Of a stretch of DNA of 8,134 nucleotides, positions 1 through 6,239 are shown piece by piece. The position numbers and the translations under genes are program-made. The notes below the pieces were generated by a model. That model worked only from the letters and a program-made list of their open reading frames with translations. It had not been told where the DNA came from and made no database searches. The stretch comes from Bacteroidales bacterium (GTDB lineage: Bacteria > Bacteroidota > Bacteroidia > Bacteroidales > WCHB1-69), in contig JAISDH010000155.1 of NCBI GenBank assembly GCA_031264975.1, positions 1 to 8,134 on the forward strand, given 5' to 3'. The first letter of the stretch is position 1, and each line of letters begins with the position of its first letter.

Positions 1-132
1 AAAAAGGAAAATATGGACGAGCTGCGAAAAATAACTTATGAGGAAGTAAAAAAACTCCATGTAAAACTATATCCGTACAACAATTTCTTATGGGAAGACG
101 TTGAAAACATGTCGGAAGAAGATATATTGTAA
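1..132 (+). CDS. C-terminal end of an unrecognised protein (5' end outside window)
   Basis: The reading frame is open from the first base to TAA at 130-132 and encodes 43 residues. They are charged and aromatic-rich, including KLYPYNNFLWEDVENMSEED near the end. There is an in-frame ATG at 13, so a 39-residue small protein is formally possible. The lack of any stop upstream and the lack of a leader make the tail of a longer gene more likely. I do not recognise the family. No strong terminator follows directly, only T-rich sequence at about 185-212 and a weak inverted repeat at 286-340. The gene is separated from the tRNA promoter by more than 330 bases, so it is probably a separate transcription unit. 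Confidence 0.5.
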   Translation, partial: KKENMDELRKITYEEVKKLHVKLYPYNNFLWEDVENMSEEDIL

Positions 133-285
133 GTATGCAGGTCGGCGGATTTGTTTGTTATGTTTTCTTGTGTGGGTAGAAACTTTTTCTTTTTAATTTT
201 TTAGCAGACGGGATAATTTTAGCGGAGTCCGAATTTGGGCGCTACTTTGAAAGAAATGAACGTCCATTTTGCAGGAAAATAAATA

Positions 286-340
286 CCAAAAAAAGAAGAG
301 AAATGTCATTTTGATGCGAAAAAATCGGTCTCTTTTTTGG
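286..340. terminator. Weak A/T-rich inverted repeat, possible terminator of the upstream gene
   Basis: The left arm starts CCAAAAAAAGAAGAG at 286 and the right arm ends CTCTTTTTTGG at 340. They pair over about 12 bp with two bulges around a loop of roughly 25 bases. The right arm contains six T residues, but no T-run follows the stem and the stem has little GC. It could end transcription of the gene that stops at 132, or it may be chance pairing of A- and T-runs. Confidence 0.25.
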
Positions 341-471
341 CTGTTTGTTGTGAGATGACCTTTTGACGGGTTTTATACATGGTGTAATCATCTTGTATAT
401 AGTGGATTATAAAGAAATAAAAGGATGAATATTTTTTTACACAAAACAGAGAAATATATTAAAAAAATGTT

Positions 472-479
472 TACCTTTG
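472..479 (+). promoter_or_regulatory. Bacteroidetes -7 promoter element (TAnnTTTG) for tRNA-Gln
   Basis: TACCTTTG matches the TAnnTTTG -7 consensus of the Bacteroides primary sigma factor at every fixed position. It ends 15 bases before the first base of the tRNA, so transcription should begin at about 485-487, a few bases upstream of the mature 5' end. I see no good TTTG at the expected -33 position; the sequence there is A-rich. No other equally good -7 element is visible before rimP, so this promoter may also feed the operon by readthrough. Confidence 0.55.
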
Positions 480-494
480 CAGAACATTTGTTAA

Positions 495-565
495 TGACCA
501 ATGGTGTAATGGGAGCACTGCAGTTTTTGGTACTGCCTGTCTAGGTTCGAATCCTGGTTGGTCAA
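495..565 (+). tRNA. tRNA-Gln, anticodon TTG
   Basis: A full cloverleaf can be drawn. The acceptor stem is 7 bp (495-501 with 558-564). The D arm is GTG/CAC (504-506 with 516-518) with GGG in the loop. The anticodon stem is GCAGT/ACTGC (520-524 with 532-536) around the loop TTTTGGT, which puts anticodon TTG at 527-529. The T arm is CTAGG/CCTGG (541-545 with 553-557) with loop TTCGAAT. The U1-A72 pair agrees with known tRNA-Gln identity features. The discriminator base is A565, where E. coli tRNA-Gln has G. The 3' CCA is not encoded (CAT follows), so it must be added after transcription. The gene reads CAA, and CAG by wobble. It sits at the head of the rimP-nusA-infB cluster, 97 bases before rimP, with an intrinsic terminator between them. 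Confidence 0.95.
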
Positions 566-613
566 CATTAGATATATACATTTTTTTCATGGATGTATTG
601 AGTTTTAGGTTTT

Positions 614-646
614 AAAGGGGGAGGCAATATGTGTCCCCCTTTTTTT
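614..646 (+). terminator. Intrinsic terminator between tRNA-Gln and rimP (possible attenuator)
   Basis: A perfect 9-bp stem AAAGGGGGA (614-622) pairs with TCCCCCTTT (634-642) around an 11-base loop. The seven T residues at 640-646 overlap the 3' arm and run past it. This is a textbook rho-independent terminator for the tRNA transcript. Only 16 AT-rich bases separate it from the rimP start codon, too few for a separate promoter, so the hairpin lies in the leader of any rimP mRNA begun upstream. Part of the loop (CAATA, 625-629) is complementary to TATTG at 596-600, which offers a possible but untested alternative fold. Confidence 0.85.
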
Positions 647-662
647 AAATAAATTTTAGAGG

Positions 663-1121
663 ATGGGTTATATTACGGTCAATTTTATTACAGAACTGGT
701 AAATAAAAAAATTGCAGAAACAGATTTGTTTATTGGTGATATAAAAGTAAAGGGAGGAAATATTATATATGTATTTCTGGATGGGGATAATAGTGTAACG
801 ATAGACCAGTGTGCAGATATTAGCCGTTATATAGAACATCATCTTGACAGAGCAAAAGAGGATTTTGAATTGCATGTATCGTCTTATGGAGTAGGGCAAC
901 CGCTCAAATTCTTTCGACAATATAAGAATGCAATTGGAAAAACGCTTTCTGTCACGACAGAAGAGGGAATAAAGTATATTGGAAAATTAGTATATGTTGA
1001 TGAAGGAAAGTTAATACTGGAGAAATTGGGTTTGAAGAAAAAACAACAGGAAATAAAGGTGGAAATTTCTTTTCCAACGGTGAAAATGGCAAAAATAGAA
1101 GTGGTATTTAATCATGAATAA
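663..1121 (+). CDS. rimP: Ribosome maturation factor RimP
   Basis: RimP binds the free 30S subunit and is needed for its late maturation in the cytoplasm. The 152-residue product is the usual length for the family. It has an N-terminal alpha/beta domain (about 1-82) ending in the conserved stretch ELHVSSYGVGQPL (69-81), the Bacteroidetes form of the ELEVSSPGLDRPL signature. An SH3-like C-terminal domain follows (about 83-150), starting near the typical FFRQYKNAIGK segment. The ATG at 663 is the only reasonable start because an in-frame TAG lies at 657-659. AGAGG abuts the ATG and is too close to act as a Shine-Dalgarno, as is normal in this phylum. It is the first protein gene of the cluster, directly behind the terminator hairpin, and nusA starts 21 bases after its stop. 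Confidence 0.93.
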   Translation: MGYITVNFITELVNKKIAETDLFIGDIKVKGGNIIYVFLDGDNSVTIDQCADISRYIEHHLDRAKEDFELHVSSYGVGQPLKFFRQYKNAIGKTLSVTTEEGIKYIGKLVYVDEGKLILEKLGLKKKQQEIKVEISFPTVKMAKIEVVFNHE

Positions 1122-1146
1122 TAATTTAATAGATAAAAAATTATGA
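1114..1146 (+). other. Ten-codon minicistron bridging rimP and nusA (tentative)
   Basis: An ATG at 1114, inside the end of rimP in another frame, opens a ten-codon frame reading MNNNLIDKKL. It ends at TGA 1144-1146, which overlaps the nusA ATG (1143-1145) in an ATGA arrangement. Such overlaps are known to couple translation of neighbouring cistrons. Its NLID matches NLID at residues 6-9 of NusA because AATTTAATAGA occurs at both 1123-1133 and 1158-1168. In such AT-rich sequence this may be chance. Confidence 0.2.
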
Positions 1147-2384
1147 GTGAAAATCTTAATTTAATAGACACTTTTGCAGAGTTTAAGGAGTTTAAAAGTA
1201 TCGAAAGAGAATTACTGATGCGTATATTGGAAGATACTTTCAAGCAAATGTTGCAAAAGAAATACGGGCTGGATTCGAATATTGACGTTATTGTCAATGT
1301 AGATAAAGGAGACGTCGAATTTCAGCGTTGGCTGGAGATTGTCGAAGATGGAAAGATTACCAATGAGAGTACTCAGATTGAATTGTCTAAGGCGGTAAAG
1401 ATAGAGCCGGATTTTGAAGTCGGAGAGGAATTGTTTGAGACAATTCATTTAAAGGATTTTGGAAGGAGAGATATTTTATCTTTACGTCAAAGTTTGATGG
1501 CTAAGATTATGGAATATGAGAAAGATCTTGTTTATCAAAAATATGAAAAGAAAGTAGGGGAGATTGTCAATGGAACAGTAAGTCAGATATGGAAAAGGGA
1601 GATTTCATTTTTTGACGAGGATGGGATAGAATTGATTATTCCCAGAAATGAATTGATACCTCGCGATTTCTACAAAAAAGGAGAAACAATTCGAGCCGTT
1701 GTTGTAAAAGTGGAACCAAGAACAAATACTCCACTGATTACCACATCTCGAATTTCACCTGTTTTCTTGGAACGCTTAATGGAGGAAGAAATTCCTGAAA
1801 TATATGATGGTTTAATTTCTATTCGGGACATTGTACGCGTGCCCGGAGAACGTGCAAAAATAACGGTAGAAGCCTATGACGAACGAATAGACCCCGTAGG
1901 CTCCTGCGTAGGAACAAAAGGAGTGAGGATACACGGAGTGATACGTGAATTGAGAAATGAGAATATTGATATAGTCAATTATACGACCAATCCTGAGTTG
2001 TTTATCTTACGAGCGCTAAATCCGGCGAAGATTACTGCTCTCGAAATTGATGAAGAAAACAAAACGGCAATTGCTTTTATGAAACCTGACCAGATTTCAT
2101 TGGCAATTGGGAAAAATGGAAACAATATAAAGTTGGCAAGTAAAATCACCGGGTACAAAATTGATGTTACTCGAGAAAATGCTATCGGAGAAGAAGACAT
2201 AGAATTACAAGAGTTTTCGGATGAGATAGACGAATGGATAATTACTACATTAAAAAACATTGGTTGCGATACGGGAAAAAGTGTTTTAGAACTTAGTCGG
2301 GATGAGTTGATACGTCGAACGGATTTGGAAGAAGAAACGATAGATGAGGTTATTCGTATTATTAAAGAGGAATTTGAAAAATAA
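1143..2384 (+). CDS. nusA: Transcription termination/antitermination factor NusA
   Basis: NusA binds RNA polymerase and nascent RNA, promotes pausing and intrinsic termination, and takes part in rRNA antitermination complexes. The 413-residue product has the full Bacteroidetes layout. The N-terminal polymerase-binding domain (about 5-130) includes IDTFAEFKEFK and the conserved FGRR at 106-109. An S1 RNA-binding domain covers about 135-203, KH1 about 230-300 with GTKG at 257-260, and KH2 about 302-348 with GKNG at 323-326. A C-terminal helix-hairpin-helix-like segment (about 360-410) ends in LEEETIDEVIRII. Strong family signatures include PGERAKI and DERIDPVG. The ATG at 1143 places the N-terminal domain correctly. 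The gene lies 21 bases after rimP and 54 before infB, with no promoter seen between, so it should be co-transcribed. NusA could act on the terminator at 614-646, giving feedback on its own operon; that is inference. Confidence 0.96.
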   Translation: MSENLNLIDTFAEFKEFKSIERELLMRILEDTFKQMLQKKYGLDSNIDVIVNVDKGDVEFQRWLEIVEDGKITNESTQIELSKAVKIEPDFEVGEELFETIHLKDFGRRDILSLRQSLMAKIMEYEKDLVYQKYEKKVGEIVNGTVSQIWKREISFFDEDGIELIIPRNELIPRDFYKKGETIRAVVVKVEPRTNTPLITTSRISPVFLERLMEEEIPEIYDGLISIRDIVRVPGERAKITVEAYDERIDPVGSCVGTKGVRIHGVIRELRNENIDIVNYTTNPELFILRALNPAKITALEIDEENKTAIAFMKPDQISLAIGKNGNNIKLASKITGYKIDVTRENAIGEEDIELQEFSDEIDEWIITTLKNIGCDTGKSVLELSRDELIRRTDLEEETIDEVIRIIKEEFEK

Positions 2385-2438
2385 TATATCCCGATATAAT
2401 AATCTATTAAACAGTAGTTAAATAAAATTAATTTATTG

Positions 2439-5400
2439 ATGTCAGAAGAAATAAAGGTACCTCGATTGGGGAAAGCGGCAAGGGAATTTAATATAGCAAT
2501 GTCTACTATTGTGGAATTTTTGTCAAAGAAAGGTTTCACGATAGAGGATAGTATTAATACCAAGCTAACAGTTGACATGTATAATCTATTGACAGTAGAA
2601 TATCAGTCGGAAAAAAATATTAAAGAAGAATCCCAACGTATAGAAATAGGACACGGTAATAAATCCACCCATTCTTCGGAAGATAGTTTTGAACAGGAGA
2701 AGGTAATCCCGGAAGATGAAAAATTAATAAAGGAAACAGAGCCAATCACAAGAAAAAAATCAAAGTCGACTGATGAAGGGAAAAAATCTGTTGAAAAATC
2801 AAAACGACAACAACCAAAACAAGAAGAACAAGAAGCGCAAGCTATAGCCTCTACCTCTGAATCAATAAAGAAAGAAGAAATAACTACTGTTTTAAAACCG
2901 AAAATATTGGGAAAAATAGACCTGGATTCTATTAAAGATACGAGGTCAAAAAAGAAAGAAAAAGCAGAACAAAAAGCAGAAACAGAGAAAGAAAAATTTA
3001 CGTTGGAAAAAGAAACAAATAAACCGGAAGCACAAAAGGAACCTGTAATTGTTGAGCCGGATAAAATAGAAGCACAAAAAGAACCTGTAACTGTTGAATT
3101 GGATAAACCGGAAGAACGAAAAGAACCTATAACTGTTGAATTAGATAAACCGGAAACACAAAAAGAACCTGTAATTGTTGAATTGGATAAACCGGAAGCA
3201 CAAAAAGAACCTGTAACTGTTGAATTAGACAAACCGGAAGCACAAAAAGAACCTGTAACTGTTGAATTAGATAAACCGGAAGCACAAAAAGAATCTATAA
3301 TTGTTGAACCGAATAAACCGGAAGCACAAAAGGAACCTGTAATTGTTGAAGTGGATAAAATAGAAGCACAAAAGGAACCTGTAACAGTTGAACCGAATAA
3401 ACCGGAAGAGCAAAAGGAACCTGTAATTGTTGAAGTGGATAGAATAGAAGAGCAAAAAGAACCCGTAACCGTTGAATTGGATAAACCGGAAAAGCAAAAG
3501 GAACCTGTAACTGTTGAGCAGGATAGACCGGAGGAAACGAAACCAATAGAGGCGGAAGAAACGAAAAACATTGAATCTGACGAAGAAAAAGAGGCAGAAA
3601 AAAACGAAATAGTAACTTTGAATATAGAAGCAGAAAAACTTGATGAACAAACGGAAGACGTTCTTTCCGAAGAAAGCAAAAAACCGGAAATGTTCAGACC
3701 AACAGTTCTTAATTTGAAAGTTCCAACCGTTGTTGGAAAGGTAGACCTTACTTCGATTAACACCCGGCTCAAGCCAAAGAGAAGAACGAAAGAAGAGTTA
3801 GAAAAAGAAATAAAAGAAAACGAACGTTTCTTCGGAGAAAAAACACTGCAAAAAACGCCAAAAGAAACAACTACAGATACCGTAAAAGAGAAAGGAAAAC
3901 GGACAAAAGAAACAGGCTCCGATACGGGAAAAGATAAAGGAAAGTGGAAAAAAGACTATAAACAAAAGAAGAATGACAAAGAAAATGCGAAACCAAATAA
4001 TTTTACAGGGACTACAACAGAAAAACTTCCCGGCGTAAAAGTTGTAAATAAGATTGATATTTCTTCTCCGAAAAAAGAAGTCAAACCGGAATCTGAAAAA
4101 GAAAAGAAAGGAGAAAGACCGGAAAAACGTAAACGGATAAAGACATTTAATAACAATAACAACAACAATAATAATAATAGTAACAACAATAATAAGACGT
4201 CTAATTTTCGGGATAAAAACTATGACCGAAATCCTTTCTCTCATAACAAACAGAAAGATTTACGTAAAGACAAAAAGACAGAAATTACCCATGAGGAAAT
4301 AGACACTCAAATCAAGAGGACTATGGCGCGAATGTCGTCTTCCGGGAAAACGAAAGCGGCTAAACATCGTCGGGAAAAAAGAGAGCATATTCATCGGGAA
4401 ATAGAAGAAGCACAAGAACGTTTGGCGCAAGAAAAGCGTATTTTAAAAGTAACGGAGTTCATCACTGTTAACGATTTGGCAAATATGATGAATATTCCTG
4501 TTGGAACAATCATCGCAACTTGCATGAGTATTGGGTGGGTTGTAGCAATCAATCAGCGGTTGGACGCCGAACATATTGCTTTGTTGGCAGAAGAGTATGG
4601 TTTTACGGTTCAGTTTGTTGGTATTGAGGAAGAAGAAGAGAAGCAGAAAGAAGTTTCCAATCCCGAAGATTTGGAACCGCGTGCTCCGATAGTTACCATT
4701 ATGGGACATGTTGACCATGGTAAGACGTCTTTGTTAGATTATATTCGTAATACCAATGTAATAGCTGGAGAAGCTGGAGGAATTACCCAGCATATTGGCG
4801 CTTATGAAGTAGAGTTGGAAGATAAACGGAAAATTACATTTTTGGACACTCCCGGACACGAAGCCTTTACTGCCATGCGGGCAAGAGGGGCAAAGATTAC
4901 AGATATTGTCATTGTTGTCATTGCGTCGGACGACGCAATTATGCCTCAAACGATAGAAGCAATTAATCATGCTCAAGCAGCGAATGTTCCGATGATTTTT
5001 GCCATTAATAAAATTGACAAGCCGGGAGCAGATCCTGAAAAAATTCGGTCGGCATTGGCTAATATGAATTTGCTCGTAGAGGAATGGGGAGGAACGATTC
5101 AGAGCCAGAATATATCGGCAAAAAAAGGAACAAATGTAGAAATCTTGCTTGAAAAAATCCTTATAGAAGCGGAAATGTTGGAATTGAAAGCCAATCCGAC
5201 ATTACATGCGACAGGAACGGTAATAGAATCTTCTCTGGACAAAGGACGGGGATATGTTGCTAAAATGTTGACCCAAAACGGAACCTTAAGAAAAGGAGAT
5301 ATTGTTGTAGCGGGAACAAGTTATGGGAAAATTAAAGCAATGTATAATGAAAGAAATCAACTTATTCAGGAAGCGTATCCATCCAGTCCCGTCTTATTAT

Positions 5401-6179
5401 TAGGATTGGACAGCGCGCCTCAAGCGGGAGATAACTTTAAGGTTTATACGGATGAACGCGAAGCCAAGACTATTGTAAGTAAGCGCCAACAGCTCATTCG
5501 GGAACAGGGATTACGTATACAAAAGCACATTACGCTTACCGAGATAGGTCGTCGTATTGCGGTGGGAGATTTCAAGGAATTGAACATTATTGTAAAAGGA
5601 GACGTAGCCGGTTCTATTGAAGCCTTATCGGATTCTTTATTGCGATTAACGACGGAAGAAGTGGAGGTAAAAGTTATCCACAAATCGGTAGGTCAGGTTA
5701 CGGAATCGGACGTATTGTTGGCTTCGGCTTCTAATGCGATTATTCTTGCCTTCCAGGTGCGTCCTTCTGCGGGTGCAAGGAAATTGTCGGAACAGGAACA
5801 GATAGATATTCGTACATATTCTGTAATATACGATGCAATCAACGAAATCAAAGACGCCATTGAAGGAATGAAAGCGCCTGAACTCAAGGAAAGTATTATT
5901 TGTAATGTGGAAGTAAGGGAAACTTTCCGTATATCCAAAGTAGGGACTATTGCGGGTTGTTACGTTTTGGACGGAAAGGTACAACGAAATACCCGAATTC
6001 GTGTAATTCGCGATGGAATTGTTATTTTCACCGGAAGATTAGGTTCCTTGAAACGATTTAAAGACGACGTTAAGGAAGTAAATTCCGGATATGAATGTGG
6101 TCTGAATATTGAAAGTTTCAATGACGTTAAGATAGGGGATATTATTGAAGGATTTGAAGAAGTAGAAGTAAAAAGATAA
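2439..6179 (+). CDS. infB: Translation initiation factor IF2, with expanded repeat-rich linker
   Basis: IF2 is the GTPase that brings formyl-Met-tRNA to the 30S subunit and promotes subunit joining. The start is ATG 2439; the TTG just before it is in frame but unlikely. Domains in order: an IF2_N helical domain (about 4-55); a long disordered linker (about 56-665); a second IF2_N-like segment (about 670-722); and the G domain (about 748-917). G motifs are GHVDHGKT (756-763), GITQHIG (781-787), DTPGH (803-807), NKID (857-860) and SAK (893-895). A beta-barrel domain II (about 920-1010), domain III (about 1030-1135) and the tRNA-binding C-terminal barrel (about 1150-1240) follow. All catalytic motifs are intact. 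At 1246 residues it is longer than the roughly 950-1050 I expect in Bacteroidales. The excess is in the linker: 12 tandem 14-residue units (195-362), an acidic stretch, a basic stretch and a poly-Asn tract (571-585). Translation probably relies on AT-rich upstream sequence, as no Shine-Dalgarno is seen. Confidence 0.96.
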   Translation: MSEEIKVPRLGKAAREFNIAMSTIVEFLSKKGFTIEDSINTKLTVDMYNLLTVEYQSEKNIKEESQRIEIGHGNKSTHSSEDSFEQEKVIPEDEKLIKETEPITRKKSKSTDEGKKSVEKSKRQQPKQEEQEAQAIASTSESIKKEEITTVLKPKILGKIDLDSIKDTRSKKKEKAEQKAETEKEKFTLEKETNKPEAQKEPVIVEPDKIEAQKEPVTVELDKPEERKEPITVELDKPETQKEPVIVELDKPEAQKEPVTVELDKPEAQKEPVTVELDKPEAQKESIIVEPNKPEAQKEPVIVEVDKIEAQKEPVTVEPNKPEEQKEPVIVEVDRIEEQKEPVTVELDKPEKQKEPVTVEQDRPEETKPIEAEETKNIESDEEKEAEKNEIVTLNIEAEKLDEQTEDVLSEESKKPEMFRPTVLNLKVPTVVGKVDLTSINTRLKPKRRTKEELEKEIKENERFFGEKTLQKTPKETTTDTVKEKGKRTKETGSDTGKDKGKWKKDYKQKKNDKENAKPNNFTGTTTEKLPGVKVVNKIDISSPKKEVKPESEKEKKGERPEKRKRIKTFNNNNNNNNNNSNNNNKTSNFRDKNYDRNPFSHNKQKDLRKDKKTEITHEEIDTQIKRTMARMSSSGKTKAAKHRREKREHIHREIEEAQERLAQEKRILKVTEFITVNDLANMMNIPVGTIIATCMSIGWVVAINQRLDAEHIALLAEEYGFTVQFVGIEEEEEKQKEVSNPEDLEPRAPIVTIMGHVDHGKTSLLDYIRNTNVIAGEAGGITQHIGAYEVELEDKRKITFLDTPGHEAFTAMRARGAKITDIVIVVIASDDAIMPQTIEAINHAQAANVPMIFAINKIDKPGADPEKIRSALANMNLLVEEWGGTIQSQNISAKKGTNVEILLEKILIEAEMLELKANPTLHATGTVIESSLDKGRGYVAKMLTQNGTLRKGDIVVAGTSYGKIKAMYNERNQLIQEAYPSSPVLLLGLDSAPQAGDNFKVYTDEREAKTIVSKRQQLIREQGLRIQKHITLTEIGRRIAVGDFKELNIIVKGDVAGSIEALSDSLLRLTTEEVEVKVIHKSVGQVTESDVLLASASNAIILAFQVRPSAGARKLSEQEQIDIRTYSVIYDAINEIKDAIEGMKAPELKESIICNVEVRETFRISKVGTIAGCYVLDGKVQRNTRIRVIRDGIVIFTGRLGSLKRFKDDVKEVNSGYECGLNIESFNDVKIGDIIEGFEEVEVKR
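3021..3524 (+). repeat. 42-bp coding tandem repeat (12 copies) inside infB
   Basis: Twelve uninterrupted 42-bp units encode 14-residue repeats with consensus KPEAQKEPVTVELD, IF2 residues 195-362. A broken thirteenth unit (RPEETKP) follows. Copies 5 and 6 (3189-3230 and 3231-3272) encode the same peptide and differ by one silent C/T change. Others differ at fixed positions: P or I at unit position 2, I or T at 10, L, P, V or Q at 13. Copies 8-9 (3315-3398) and 10-11 (3399-3482) share a two-unit pattern, so an 84-bp block was probably duplicated. No indel breaks the frame. Each unit carries about two net negative charges and is predicted to be disordered. The stop-poor repeat creates long false frames on the other strand. 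Confidence 0.93.
4149..4193 (+). repeat. AAY trinucleotide run encoding poly-Asn in IF2
   Basis: Fifteen codons encode ten Asn, one Ser and four Asn (IF2 residues 571-585), using a mix of AAT and AAC. The run sits in the basic part of the disordered linker, between KRKRIKTF and a Lys/Arg-rich stretch. Mixed codons and one AGT interruption should limit slippage compared with a pure triplet run. The likely role is a flexible spacer. Confidence 0.85.
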
Positions 6180-6239
6180 TGTTCATCTCTATTCATTTCA
6201 TTCTTTTGTCTCTGACAAATCAAATATAAATAACATAAT
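6180..6239 (+). other. Short spacer between infB and the OmpA-like lipoprotein gene
   Basis: The 60-base AT-rich gap contains a small perfect hairpin, TTTGTC/GACAAA (6205-6210 with 6214-6219) with a 3-base loop and no T-run after it. It is therefore not a convincing terminator. No full TAnnTTTG element is seen. Readthrough from infB into the lipoprotein gene is likely, though a separate weak promoter cannot be excluded. Confidence 0.35.

Larger units (their letters stand above)
133..494. other. AT-rich intergenic spacer upstream of tRNA-Gln
   Basis: No plausible gene is visible on either strand. The spacer holds T-rich runs around 185-212, a small imperfect hairpin at 221-243 (AGC/GCT and GTCC/GGGC arms, hexaloop), an A-rich/T-rich inverted repeat at 286-340, a 6-bp inverted repeat TATACA/TGTATA (374-379 and 394-399), and a -7-like promoter element at 472-479. 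Only the last has an obvious role, transcription of the tRNA gene. Confidence 0.6.

Noticed and set aside
241..249. GCTACTTTG as a second TAnnTTTG promoter.
   Set aside because: It is one base short of the consensus spacing (TACTTTG) and has no gene directly downstream.
577..584. TACATTTT as a rimP promoter just after the tRNA.
   Set aside because: The last consensus base is wrong and no well-spaced -33 element is present; even if active it would lie upstream of the terminator hairpin.
2385..2398. TATATC/GATATA hairpin between nusA and infB as a terminator.
   Set aside because: The stem is six mostly A-T pairs with a two-base loop and no T-run; it would not end transcription of an operon whose downstream gene is essential.
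2436..2438. TTG at 2436 as the infB start.
   Set aside because: It is directly followed by ATG at 2439, which gives the expected IF2 N-terminus; ATG is preferred and no signal favours TTG.
1979..2578. A 199-codon open frame on the - strand across the nusA-infB junction.
   Set aside because: It is antisense to two well-supported essential genes, is Ser/Ile-rich and shows no recognisable domain.
2603..3772. A 389-codon open frame on the - strand, with further long frames at 3267-3650 and 3295-3546.
   Set aside because: They are antisense to infB and exist because the 42-bp repeat lacks stop codons in several frames. The products are low-complexity Ser/Phe-rich or Phe/Arg-rich strings with no family resemblance.
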